A DNA stretch of 7,496 nt from Caldifarciminota bacterium (lineage in GTDB: Bacteria > Hydrothermota > Tepidihabitantia > B3-TA06), in the NCBI GenBank assembly GCA_014729665.1, contig WJJO01000460.1, positions 1-7,496 of the forward strand, read 5' to 3'. The position numbers and the translations under genes are program-made. Below the pieces are notes generated by a model. It was not told the origin of the DNA. It worked only from the letters and a program-made list of their open reading frames with translations, and did not search any database. Positions 1-5,936 of this stretch are shown here, in pieces. Every line of letters starts with the position of its first letter. Within the stretch, counting starts at the first letter, position 1.

Positions 1-279
1 ATACTTGGTTACTTGCCGGTAAATTTGGTCTTGCGCAGGACTGCGGACCTTTGGGGAAAGTATTATCGTCCCGGAAGGATTCGTTTCATTCCCCGAGGTA
101 ATAACGCGGGCGTCTTCGAGGTTACCGAGTTCGCCCACGACCCGCTCTTCTGCACCACCATGGACGCCTGGCTTCAGGTAGCTGCCAAAAACATGGGACT
201 TAAAAACACGAGGGTTGTCCAAACCGCCTGCATCCATTCCGGCGACGACCACTGCAGATGGAAGGTTTCCTGGGAATAG
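1..279 (+). CDS. V4R-like domain protein, C-terminal part (5' end outside window)
   Basis: The reading frame is open from the first base and ends at TAG 277-279, giving 92 residues of a longer protein. It lines up without gaps with the last 92-93 residues of the next gene, with about 42 identities by eye, so it is a paralogue whose N-terminus lies upstream; the TTG at position 13 is not the true start. The C-terminal signature C-x-H-x-G-D-D-x-C-R-W is the ending typical of V4R (4-vinyl reductase-like) domains, which as a family bind small hydrophobic ligands or act as sensory modules. A related possibility is the DUF2378/TIGR02265 paralogous family of myxobacteria. Ligand and role are unknown. 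No signal peptide or membrane segment is visible in this part, so a cytoplasmic location is likely. The family call is moderately confident; that it is a real gene is very likely. Confidence 0.8.
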   Translation: MLGYLPVNLVLRRTADLWGKYYRPGRIRFIPRGNNAGVFEVTEFAHDPLFCTTMDAWLQVAAKNMGLKNTRVVQTACIHSGDDHCRWKVSWE

Positions 280-386
280 TCTCGAGACCCTCTCTTTACG
301 CCGAATCGCAGACGTAATCCTGAATACACGACCGCGGAGAACAGGCGCCTGATGCCTGCCTGTATGGATGATCATCGTCAAAAAGC

Positions 387-414
387 TTGATTTAACCTGA
401 ATAGTCAGTAAAAT
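387..414 (+). promoter_or_regulatory. Candidate sigma-70-type promoter for the second V4R-like gene
   Basis: TTGATT (387-392), a 16-bp spacer and TAAAAT (409-414) resemble -35 and -10 boxes. Transcription would be expected to start near 421, only about three bases before the ATG at 424. No Shine-Dalgarno sequence is visible ahead of that ATG, which fits a nearly leaderless message. The 16-bp spacer matches the other two sigma-70-like promoters in the window. Confidence 0.5.
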
Positions 415-423
415 AGGTTTTAT

Positions 424-1005
424 ATGGCTGCACTTGATTCCGGAGAGGAACCCCTTTTAGTCCGCGGCATATCGATAATCTCCACCCGAGAATACCTGAA
501 GACCAGACTGGAAGGCCGTGGCTGGGTTTCCTTCCTGGCGCAGCTTCCCGCCGACGTCAGGGAAAATACCGTCAATTCCTACAAGAGTGAATGGTATCCT
601 TTCAGGATTCAGAGGGTATTACGGGAGGAAATCGTCCGTTTGTTCAATCCTGAACATCCCCGCCAAGCCATCCTGAACGCTTACCTGTTCGCAACCCGTT
701 ACGAGATATCGGCTTTCCTTCGCGGAATCTTGAGTTTTATGCCCGTAAAGCTTGTAATAGAGAGGGCCGCGGCGCTGTGGCGCAAGTATTACAACAAGGG
801 TACGATGAAGGCAATATCGCTGGGTAAAAACGGTGCAGCCTTGGAGTTGACCGACTTCCCCGGAGACAGGCTTTTCTGTCCCACCGTTCAAGCCTGGCTA
901 GTGAACGCCGCAGGCTACCTTCGGCTTAAAGATGTCGAGGGTAAAGAAACCACGTGCGTGCATCGCGGCGATGAGGTGTGCAGGTGGGAAGTCATCTGGG
1001 GTTGA
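424..1005 (+). CDS. V4R-like / DUF2378-like small-molecule-binding domain protein
   Basis: This 193-residue protein lacks a signal peptide or membrane segment and is probably cytoplasmic. Residues from about 13 onward (VRGISIIS...) resemble the N-terminal part of DUF2378/TIGR02265-type proteins. The C-terminus carries C178-x-H180-x-G182-D183-E-x-C186-R-W, the ending typical of V4R domains; the Cys/His residues could bind metal or shape a ligand pocket, but that is inference. It is a tandem paralogue of the upstream gene (about 46% identity over the shared 92 residues), separated by 144 bp, so a recent-to-moderate duplication is likely. The ATG at 424 has no clear ribosome binding site but sits just after a plausible -10 box, suggesting near-leaderless translation. 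V4R domains in other bacteria serve as sensory input, for example in DmpR/XylR-type sigma-54 activators; here the domain stands alone with no output domain. Exact function is unknown. Confidence 0.82.
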   Translation: MAALDSGEEPLLVRGISIISTREYLKTRLEGRGWVSFLAQLPADVRENTVNSYKSEWYPFRIQRVLREEIVRLFNPEHPRQAILNAYLFATRYEISAFLRGILSFMPVKLVIERAAALWRKYYNKGTMKAISLGKNGAALELTDFPGDRLFCPTVQAWLVNAAGYLRLKDVEGKETTCVHRGDEVCRWEVIWG

Positions 1006-1014
1006 TTTTTTCCC

Positions 1015-1042
1015 TTGACAACGGCGCACCTACGCATATGCT
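1015..1042 (+). promoter_or_regulatory. Sigma-70-type promoter for the beta-barrel gene pair
   Basis: A perfect TTGACA (1015-1020), a 16-bp spacer and TATGCT (1037-1042) lie just after the stop codon of the V4R-like gene. A start near 1049 would give a leader of about 16 nt containing the AAGGAGG at 1053-1059. The -35 context CCCTTGACAAC and the CGC-N-TATG-N-T around the -10 are shared with the tldD promoter at 2235-2262. Confidence 0.65.
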
Positions 1043-1052
1043 TACCGGATAT

Positions 1053-1059
1053 AAGGAGG
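1053..1059 (+). promoter_or_regulatory. Shine-Dalgarno site fixing the start of the first barrel gene
   Basis: AAGGAGG lies 5 bases before the ATG at 1065. It decides that start over an in-frame upstream alternative at 978, which would overlap the preceding gene and place a non-coding-looking segment before an obvious signal peptide. Confidence 0.85.
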
Positions 1060-1064
1060 CGTGC

Positions 1065-1610
1065 ATGAATAGAACAGTTAAGATTGCACTAGCGTTACTG
1101 CTCATGATGCCGTGTATACTCAACGCCGCACCCCGTATGGGAGCAGGCGCAAGGGCGGACATGGTCTCGAGCGGTTTCGAATTCCGGTTCTGGTTTCCTG
1201 CCGAGTCAGGAACGCGAGGCTTTGTAGCACCTCAGGCAATAGGTTTCTATGCCGGTTCTACTACCGATGCTTACTACTTTTACAACGTCGGGCTGCGGGG
1301 AGGTGTAATGTTCAGATCAGAAAACTGGATATCCCCGATAGCGGACGTTAGCGTCGGTTACGGCGATTACGACTCCGAAAACAGGCATCTCGGAGCTCGT
1401 GCCGCTATCGGCATCTCGGTGGCACCCTTTCAATACTCACCTGAAAGCACTATAGGGTTCTTAAAAAAACTTGCCGGTCTTCGGTTCGAGTTTGACTCCG
1501 GTCTCATATTCAGAAGAGATAACAGTTCATACAGTAACGGAACATTCGAGAGTCTGTATACCGATATTTTGTTGCCCGACTTCGGTGCGGGCTTCGTCTT
1601 TAACTGGTAG
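1065..1610 (+). CDS. Exported small beta-barrel-like protein (paralogue 1)
   Basis: The protein has 181 residues when started at the ATG with the strong Shine-Dalgarno. The N-terminus is a typical signal peptide: basic MNRTVK, a hydrophobic run to about residue 19, and probable cleavage near A21/A22. The mature part is rich in Gly and aromatic residues with alternating hydrophobic stretches and ends in FGAGFVFNW, like the terminal strand of an outer-membrane barrel recognised by the BAM complex. I therefore infer a small outer-membrane or periplasmic beta-barrel protein. No lipobox is convincing around C17. Its mature N-terminus (GAGARADMVSSGFEF) resembles that of the next gene (FGMQADMIGQGLSW), so the two are probably diverged duplicates. 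The next gene starts 8 bases after this stop, so the pair should be co-transcribed from the promoter at 1015. I do not recognise a named family and the function is unknown. Confidence 0.82.
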   Translation: MNRTVKIALALLLMMPCILNAAPRMGAGARADMVSSGFEFRFWFPAESGTRGFVAPQAIGFYAGSTTDAYYFYNVGLRGGVMFRSENWISPIADVSVGYGDYDSENRHLGARAAIGISVAPFQYSPESTIGFLKKLAGLRFEFDSGLIFRRDNSSYSNGTFESLYTDILLPDFGAGFVFNW

Positions 1611-1618
1611 GAGGAGAG

Positions 1619-2137
1619 ATGTTGTATGTAAATAAAATTGCAACTGCAATAATCATAATCCTTTCTATGACAAGCCTGGCAAATGCCGAGCAAGGGTTTG
1701 GCATGCAGGCGGATATGATCGGTCAGGGTTTATCCTGGCGTCTTTTAGGTCCACGCGGAGCAGGCATTGAATTGGTTGCGAGAGGAAACGTTAATCCCGG
1801 CAGTGAAGAACTGGAATATTATGCAAGGGGAGAACTCAGGCTTCTCAAGTTTTTCAACCCGGAGGGTAAAGGCAGGATCTATATCGGTATCGGAACGGGT
1901 TACTTCCGATCGCACGAGACCAATTATTACTATGGTCCTGACTCAACCAGCTTGGATACCGATTGGGGCATCTCATCGGCGGTAATACTGGGTCTGGATC
2001 TGGTCTTACTTCAACTGGATGACGGTTCGGGTATAACCGTCTTGCCCGAGTTGCAGATAGGCTACTACTCCTTCGATTATCGTACCGAACCGTGGATTGG
2101 CCCTGGGGCAGGCATCGGCATACGCTACATATGGTAG
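1619..2137 (+). CDS. Exported small beta-barrel-like protein (paralogue 2)
   Basis: The protein has 172 residues. AGGAGG (1609-1614) overlaps the stop of the preceding gene and leaves only 4 bases to the ATG at 1619; a TTG at 1622 in the same frame would have better spacing and would remove one residue, so the exact start is slightly open. Residues 1-23 form a signal peptide (lysine at 6, a run of isoleucines, then a cleavage site LANA|EQ). The mature chain has Gly/Tyr-rich alternating strands and ends in GAGIGIRYIW, a plausible barrel-terminal strand with a final Trp. A cell-envelope location, most likely the outer membrane, is inferred. It follows its probable paralogue in one transcription unit. 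No terminator hairpin with a T-tract is visible in the 130 bp after it. Family and function are not recognised. Confidence 0.82.
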   Translation: MLYVNKIATAIIIILSMTSLANAEQGFGMQADMIGQGLSWRLLGPRGAGIELVARGNVNPGSEELEYYARGELRLLKFFNPEGKGRIYIGIGTGYFRSHETNYYYGPDSTSLDTDWGISSAVILGLDLVLLQLDDGSGITVLPELQIGYYSFDYRTEPWIGPGAGIGIRYIW

Positions 2138-2234
2138 TAGCACCACGTTAACGCAAGCCGCGCCCCCTCGAAGGAAACCACGGTTCAGGACTGTGCGATC
2201 TTCTTGCAAAGCCAAGGGTTTAAGCATATTCCCC

Positions 2235-2262
2235 TTGACAACCTAATCACGTCGCCTATGAT
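2235..2262 (+). promoter_or_regulatory. Sigma-70-type promoter for tldD-tldE, predicted to give a leaderless mRNA
   Basis: A perfect TTGACA (2235-2240), a 16-bp spacer and TATGAT (2257-2262) form the strongest housekeeping promoter in the window. Seven bases past the last -10 base is 2269, which is the A of the tldD ATG. There is no room for a Shine-Dalgarno in the transcript if transcription starts there. Confidence 0.7.
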
Positions 2263-2268
2263 AGGCGA

Positions 2269-3795
2269 ATGAAGACAACCGAAATAAAAAAGATACTCGA
2301 CAGCGCGTTCAGGTGTGCTGGAGAGTTCTTCGAGTATGCTGACGTTTTATACGAACGCGTCGAGAAAACCGAGGCTAAGACCATTGGTTCACAGACCTTT
2401 ATCACCCCTTTGAGTGTAAAGGCCAGGGTACAGATGCGGTTCTTAAAGAACGGCAAGAAGGTCTCGATAAAGGTCGGTCAGATGGCCGAAGCAGACCTGT
2501 GCCAGGCGGTCGAACGTGCCAAGGGATTGTGGCGAAGCGCGAAGAAACCCCGCAAGCCGGTTCAATTCGCACCGATACCTAACACCCGGCGTAAGAACTA
2601 CGCGATAAAGCCCGAATTCGATCTGGAGGATTCGGACCCCAGGAAGGTAATCGATGCTGTCTTAAAAGGGGTTGGAGGTATCGCGCGTTCATTTGAAAAA
2701 AAGTACGCGCATAAGGGGGTAAAGATAAATCCCGAGGTCTGGTTCTACGCCCAGGACGAAGAAAAGATTATTGCAGACTCTGAAGGTATCTTCAAGCGCC
2801 AGACCATGCCACGGACCTTCCTTCAGGTGCATTCCAAGGTAAAATCAAAGAACGGCAAGTCGACACAAACACGGGTACGCATAGCAGATATAAAGGGTCT
2901 TGAGGCCCTGCTTGAGCCAAAAACGACCGGATGGAAGCTCAACCGCAACACCCGTGCCCGCATCAGAGACTGGATGGGCAAGGCTTGCGAACTTGTCGAG
3001 GGTATCACACTCTCAGCCGCACAGATATCGAAGATAGACCACTTCGTACTCGATTACAACACCCTAGGTGTCTTTATCCACGAGGCCCTGGGACACAACT
3101 TCGAGGCAGACGCGGTAAAGGCCGGTGAATCCGGTGTCGCCGATGCTGAAGGCAAACCTCGAGGTGAGGTCGCCGCCCATACCGTAGATATACTGGACGG
3201 TCCCGCGGTAGATGCCAAAACACGCAGGCCTGACATGAACACAGGCTTCGGAACCGAACTCATCGACGACGAGGGTGTGCCTGTCAAGGTCAAGACCCTG
3301 GCACGGAAAGGCAAGGTCAAAGGCTTCATCCACAACAGGGAAACGGCCGCGTATTTCGGCAAAGACGCCAACGGAGGCGCATTCTCCCAGCTGGGGGATT
3401 CACAGATTTGCCGCATGTCGAACACCTACATGGTTCCCGCAACGGAAGAGATAGTCTACAAGGATTTAAGGTCACTGATTAAGGGTATATCCTACGGTAT
3501 AATCCTCCAGGGAACCCTTGGCGGGGCGGTATCAAAGGACGGGATGTCATCCTCTATACAGATAGGTTATCTTATCGAAGATGGTAAGATAACCAAAACG
3601 GTGAATCCTGCAAACTTTTCGGGAAAGAGCATGTATGCCCTGAGATTCGTAGACGGATGCGCGGGTGATATCAGGATAGACGACGTAGGTTTCTGCGGAA
3701 AGGGGGGGCAGCACCGACCCGTAGGGGACGGAGGCCCTCGCTGGACGCGTATCAAGGCGAACGAGTACGTTCAACTCTCAATCCAGGGGGAATAG
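2269..3795 (+). CDS. tldD: TldD-like metalloprotease subunit
   Basis: The 508-residue protein is slightly longer than the approximately 480 residues usual for TldD. The catalytic zinc-site motif HEALGH is at residues 271-276, followed by NFEAD as in TldD proteins. Near the C-terminus the conserved G-x-CGKGGQ stretch includes Cys476, equivalent by position to the third metal ligand of E. coli TldD, followed by a PVGDGGP segment. All key residues therefore look intact. Known TldD pairs with TldE (PmbA) in a cytoplasmic heterodimer that cuts unfolded or modified peptides, for example in maturation of microcin B17 and other RiPPs and in degradation of the antitoxin CcdA. The partner starts one base after this stop. 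No signal peptide is present. The ATG at 2269 has no Shine-Dalgarno and coincides with the predicted transcription start. No RiPP precursor or tailoring enzyme is in view, so the substrate is unknown. Confidence 0.93.
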   Translation: MKTTEIKKILDSAFRCAGEFFEYADVLYERVEKTEAKTIGSQTFITPLSVKARVQMRFLKNGKKVSIKVGQMAEADLCQAVERAKGLWRSAKKPRKPVQFAPIPNTRRKNYAIKPEFDLEDSDPRKVIDAVLKGVGGIARSFEKKYAHKGVKINPEVWFYAQDEEKIIADSEGIFKRQTMPRTFLQVHSKVKSKNGKSTQTRVRIADIKGLEALLEPKTTGWKLNRNTRARIRDWMGKACELVEGITLSAAQISKIDHFVLDYNTLGVFIHEALGHNFEADAVKAGESGVADAEGKPRGEVAAHTVDILDGPAVDAKTRRPDMNTGFGTELIDDEGVPVKVKTLARKGKVKGFIHNRETAAYFGKDANGGAFSQLGDSQICRMSNTYMVPATEEIVYKDLRSLIKGISYGIILQGTLGGAVSKDGMSSSIQIGYLIEDGKITKTVNPANFSGKSMYALRFVDGCAGDIRIDDVGFCGKGGQHRPVGDGGPRWTRIKANEYVQLSIQGE

Positions 3796-3796
3796 A

Positions 3797-5134
3797 ATGT
3801 TCGATGATGTAAGAAAATCGGTCGAGAAGATAGCGTCAAAACACAAGGTAGAAGAGTATGAGATGGTTCTTTCCAGGCATGACTTCACCTCCTTTTCCAT
3901 CGAGCAGCGTGATCTGACAGTTTCTTCCGAGGTCGGCGTATCATCGTTAGGCTTGCGCCTTTTGAAGAAGGGTAAACTTACCTACGCTTCAACCACGGTT
4001 GCGGACGAAGCGGCCCTGGAACACGTTATCTCAGCGGCGCTCACCAACCTTCAACCGACCGCCTTGAAGGTCTTTGCCCGGATACCGACCGGCCTATCGT
4101 GGGATGATGCGGATGAAAAAATCACCGACCTTGTTACAAGACCCAGAAGACTTCGCGACCTGCTTTCTGCGACCGTTTCTGAAACCTGGGAGCGCGGCAA
4201 CGGCAAATTCGAGCGACTCAACGGGAATGGGGGAGTAGGCCTTGCCGAGGAATGGGTATTTACCTCAGGCAGCGCCGAACCCTCATACAGGCGCGGGACC
4301 GGATTCAACGCCTACATCGACCTCGACAGCCGCGATTTCGAGATTTTAGTAAAAACCCGGCTTCCAAAGCCTCGGGAGATTGAAACACTTGGCGCAAAGG
4401 TGGCCAGAAGACTGCCCAAACGATCAGCCAAACCATCAGACCTCGGCCTCAAGGGTAAGGAGACGGATGTTGTGCTCCATCCGTTTTGCCTTGCCTCGAT
4501 GTTTTCAAATGTCATTGCAGAACACATCTACGCGACAAGCAAACTCTCGGGCCTTTCCAGATTCAAAGCCGGCCGCAAGCATGCGTCATCTGTTGTAACC
4601 ATCGCAGATGACGGGGCTTATCACGAGTTCATCTCGCGAGGTCCCACAGACGAGGAGGGAACAAAAACCCGTCGAAACGTGCTTTTCGATAAGGGCGTAT
4701 TCAAAACCTTTGCATACGACGCAGAAACCGCTGTTCTTGACCGAACCGAATCCACCGGGAACGGGATGCGCAGACCCGTTCTTGCCGAGGAAAGCCACGA
4801 GGCCCCGGTTCGCCCGACCCTGAGGGGTCTGGTAATGGAACCGGGCGGCATAAAACTCAAGGATATGATAAAGGACGTCAAGAAGGGAATAATGCTGAAG
4901 TTCCTGTTGGGTATCCATACCGCCGATAAGGTCTCGGGCTCCTTCTCCAACACCGCCTACCTGAGCTACGTTATAGAAAACGGTAAACTAACCTCGACCG
5001 CCGAACCCGGAACGTGGGCTATGCGCGGCAATGCACTGGGGCTGTTAAAGACAATAGATGCTGTGAGTACCGAGCGCTTCCTTACCGGTTCATCGCTCCT
5101 GCCCTGGGTGAAAACCAGGCTCTACGTGGGCTAA
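3797..5134 (+). CDS. pmbA: TldE/PmbA-like metalloprotease partner subunit
   Basis: The 445-residue protein has the length usual for TldE/PmbA (about 450). Recognisable family segments are a region from residue 285 (DEEGTKTRRNVLFDKG, leading to FAYD), the STGNGMRRP stretch from residue 319, and the glycine-rich C-terminal segment around residues 370-384 (LLGIHTADKVSGSFS). It lacks the HExxxH metal motif found in its neighbour, as expected, since TldE is the non-catalytic, substrate-shaping half of the TldD/TldE heterodimer. The start codon lies one base after the tldD stop, and its AGGGGG Shine-Dalgarno (3785-3790) is inside the last tldD codons, so the two are almost certainly co-expressed and perhaps translationally coupled. 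It has no signal peptide and is probably cytoplasmic. No clear intrinsic terminator follows. Confidence 0.92.
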   Translation: MFDDVRKSVEKIASKHKVEEYEMVLSRHDFTSFSIEQRDLTVSSEVGVSSLGLRLLKKGKLTYASTTVADEAALEHVISAALTNLQPTALKVFARIPTGLSWDDADEKITDLVTRPRRLRDLLSATVSETWERGNGKFERLNGNGGVGLAEEWVFTSGSAEPSYRRGTGFNAYIDLDSRDFEILVKTRLPKPREIETLGAKVARRLPKRSAKPSDLGLKGKETDVVLHPFCLASMFSNVIAEHIYATSKLSGLSRFKAGRKHASSVVTIADDGAYHEFISRGPTDEEGTKTRRNVLFDKGVFKTFAYDAETAVLDRTESTGNGMRRPVLAEESHEAPVRPTLRGLVMEPGGIKLKDMIKDVKKGIMLKFLLGIHTADKVSGSFSNTAYLSYVIENGKLTSTAEPGTWAMRGNALGLLKTIDAVSTERFLTGSSLLPWVKTRLYVG

Positions 5135-5627
5135 AACTCCTGCTGTTTTCGAGGATCAGATAAGATTTTGCAGATAGTCCGTCCCTGACAATCGCCTTTC
5201 AGTTATCTTGAAAAACAGTAACCCAATCCTGCCGTTAGTAACGGTTCATAATCCGATACAGAAGTAATCTCCGCACCTGCGAACCGGAAGAACCTTTTGA
5301 TCGATCGGATAGAAACGAAACCATCAACGGGGATATATGTATCGATAATTAAATATGTCGACCGTAATCGTAGGTTTCGTACCCTACACCGACCGATGTC
5401 CTTACATAAGGTTTTACGTACCGGTTAAGTCCCTGACCCACATAGATATCGGCAAAATCAGCATACGTTTGAGCAGGCATCTGTCAACACCGGCATGGTT
5501 ACCGATTCAATCGCTGAACTATCTAAATAACGTACACCTGTCCAGATATCCGGACAGGGGGGGTGAATCGACACAAACAACAGAATATCTAAGCGGCATT
5601 ATATTGGAACTTATGTCGAACGGGTTC
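5135..5627. other. Non-coding region upstream of the sigma-54 promoter
   Basis: About 490 bp with no convincing gene on either strand. A 97-codon open frame on the + strand (ATG 5355) has no Shine-Dalgarno, no recognisable domain, and runs through both the dyad at 5537 and the sigma-54 promoter, so I do not call it. Small inverted repeats such as CCGTT-AGT-AACGG (5232-5244) and GTAGG/CCTAC (5370-5386) are short enough to be chance. No terminator with a T-tract was found after the tldE stop. The one strong element is the dyad at 5537-5558, annotated separately. Confidence 0.6.
5537..5558. promoter_or_regulatory. 22-bp dyad, candidate enhancer (UAS) for a sigma-54 activator
   Basis: The arms CCTGTCC (5537-5543) and GGACAGG (5552-5558) are perfect inverted repeats, and the centre GATATC is itself palindromic apart from one mismatched pair, so 20 of 22 positions are symmetric. 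The centre lies about 107 bp upstream of the transcription start predicted from the sigma-54 promoter at 5628, where upstream activator sites for bacterial enhancer-binding proteins are usually found. No T-tract follows, so it is not an intrinsic terminator. Only one strong copy is visible; an AGATATCGG match 100 bp upstream (5444-5452) is partial. The identity of the bound protein is unknown. Confidence 0.5.
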
Positions 5628-5643
5628 TGGCACGATTATTGCT
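5628..5643 (+). promoter_or_regulatory. Sigma-54 (RpoN) promoter
   Basis: TGGCACG-ATTA-TTGCT matches the RpoN consensus TGGCACG-N4-TTGCW at every specified base. The invariant GG (5629-5630) and GC (5641-5642) are separated by exactly 10 bases. The expected start is near 5654, giving a leader of about 280 nt before the first response-regulator gene at 5937. There is no other + strand gene start between, so this promoter most likely drives the receiver array, or else a small RNA made from the leader. Transcription from such promoters needs an AAA+ activator; none is encoded in the window. Confidence 0.8.
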
Positions 5644-5734
5644 TATAAATATTGTGTGAAGAAAAATACAGGTTGGCCGGCCTCAGGTGGCCAGCGTGTT
5701 TGCGAATTTTCCCCCTCCTCCTCCAGTAGTTATC

Positions 5735-5767
5735 CTGTGGCTGCCGGATACACTCCGGCAGCCACAG
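5735..5767 (+). repeat. Perfect 14-bp stem hairpin in the leader
   Basis: The arms CTGTGGCTGCCGGA (5735-5748) and TCCGGCAGCCACAG (5754-5767) are exact reverse complements with a TACAC loop. The downstream sequence CGCCCCTGC has no T-tract. The inner CTGCCGG/CCGGCAG part is shared with the hairpin at 5827-5865. Confidence 0.85.
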
Positions 5768-5826
5768 CGCCCCTGCAACACATACGGATTGATGGGGATG
5801 AAGATTCCTACGGGTTCCTGACGCAT

Positions 5827-5865
5827 CCTGATCCTGCCGGGCTGGAGTATTCCGGCAGGGTCAGG
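5827..5865 (+). repeat. 14-bp stem hairpin with one G-U pair in the leader
   Basis: The arms CCTGATCCTGCCGG (5827-5840) and CCGGCAGGGTCAGG (5852-5865) pair fully with a single wobble, closing an 11-nt loop GCTGGAGTATT. The single T/G difference keeps pairing in RNA but would mismatch in DNA, which favours an RNA-level role on the + strand, though one position is weak evidence. The loop contains a GGA, a feature of CsrA/RsmA sites, but that alone is not diagnostic. Confidence 0.8.
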
Positions 5866-5936
5866 GGTCATCTCTTTCCACCTTCTTGCTCGGGTAAGTC
5901 CCTTGCACTGTTAATCAAGTATTCCGGTGATTAGTA

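Larger units (their letters stand above)
5654..5936 (+). other. Predicted structured 5' leader (or small RNA) from the sigma-54 promoter
   Basis: About 283 nt lie between the predicted sigma-54 start and the first receiver gene. The segment contains two strong hairpins (5735-5767 and 5827-5865) and a weaker one at 5672-5695 (7-bp stem GTTGGCC/GGCCAGC with one G-U pair). None is followed by a run of T on either strand, so they do not look like intrinsic terminators. A GTG-initiated open frame of 92 codons (5656-5934) spans the hairpins but has low-complexity serine runs dictated by CTCCTC repeats and no ribosome site, so I consider it non-coding. A 10-base direct repeat AGTATTCCGG occurs in hairpin 3 (5846-5855) and again overlapping the ribosome site of the next gene (5918-5927). 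The function is unknown; leader-mediated control or a processed small RNA are both possible. Confidence 0.45.

Noticed and set aside
341..363. ACAGGC/GCCTGT inverted repeat as a terminator between the two V4R-like genes
   Set aside because: It is only a 6-bp stem with a large loop and no T-tract after it.
1003..1011. T-rich run after the V4R-like gene as a terminator
   Set aside because: No stable GC-rich stem precedes it.
978..1064. Upstream extension of the first barrel protein
   Set aside because: It would overlap the previous gene and bury the signal peptide; AAGGAGG at 1053 clearly selects the ATG at 1065.
3295..3309. TGGCACGGAAAGGCA inside tldD as a second sigma-54 promoter
   Set aside because: The GG to GC distance is 9 instead of 10 bases and it lies in the middle of a conserved coding region.
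3054..3425. 123-codon antisense open frame within tldD
   Set aside because: It mirrors the well-conserved coding strand around the HEALGH motif and has no independent support.
4621..4953. 110-codon antisense open frame within the tldE/pmbA gene
   Set aside because: It is a shadow of the conserved TldE C-terminal region, with no family resemblance of its own.
5479..5499. CTGTC...CCGG as a second copy of the dyad at 5537
   Set aside because: The half-site spacing differs by three bases and the symmetry is lost.
5355..5648. 97-codon open frame on the + strand
   Set aside because: It has no ribosome site and no recognisable domain, and it runs through the dyad and the sigma-54 promoter; best explained as chance in a regulatory region.
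5735..5865. Hairpins read as intrinsic terminators
   Set aside because: Neither stem is followed by a T-tract on the + strand, nor on the - strand in the reverse direction.
5656..5934. 92-codon GTG-started open frame on the + strand
   Set aside because: Its composition is dictated by hairpin arms and CTCCTC repeats, it lacks a Shine-Dalgarno, and it starts about two bases after the predicted transcription start.
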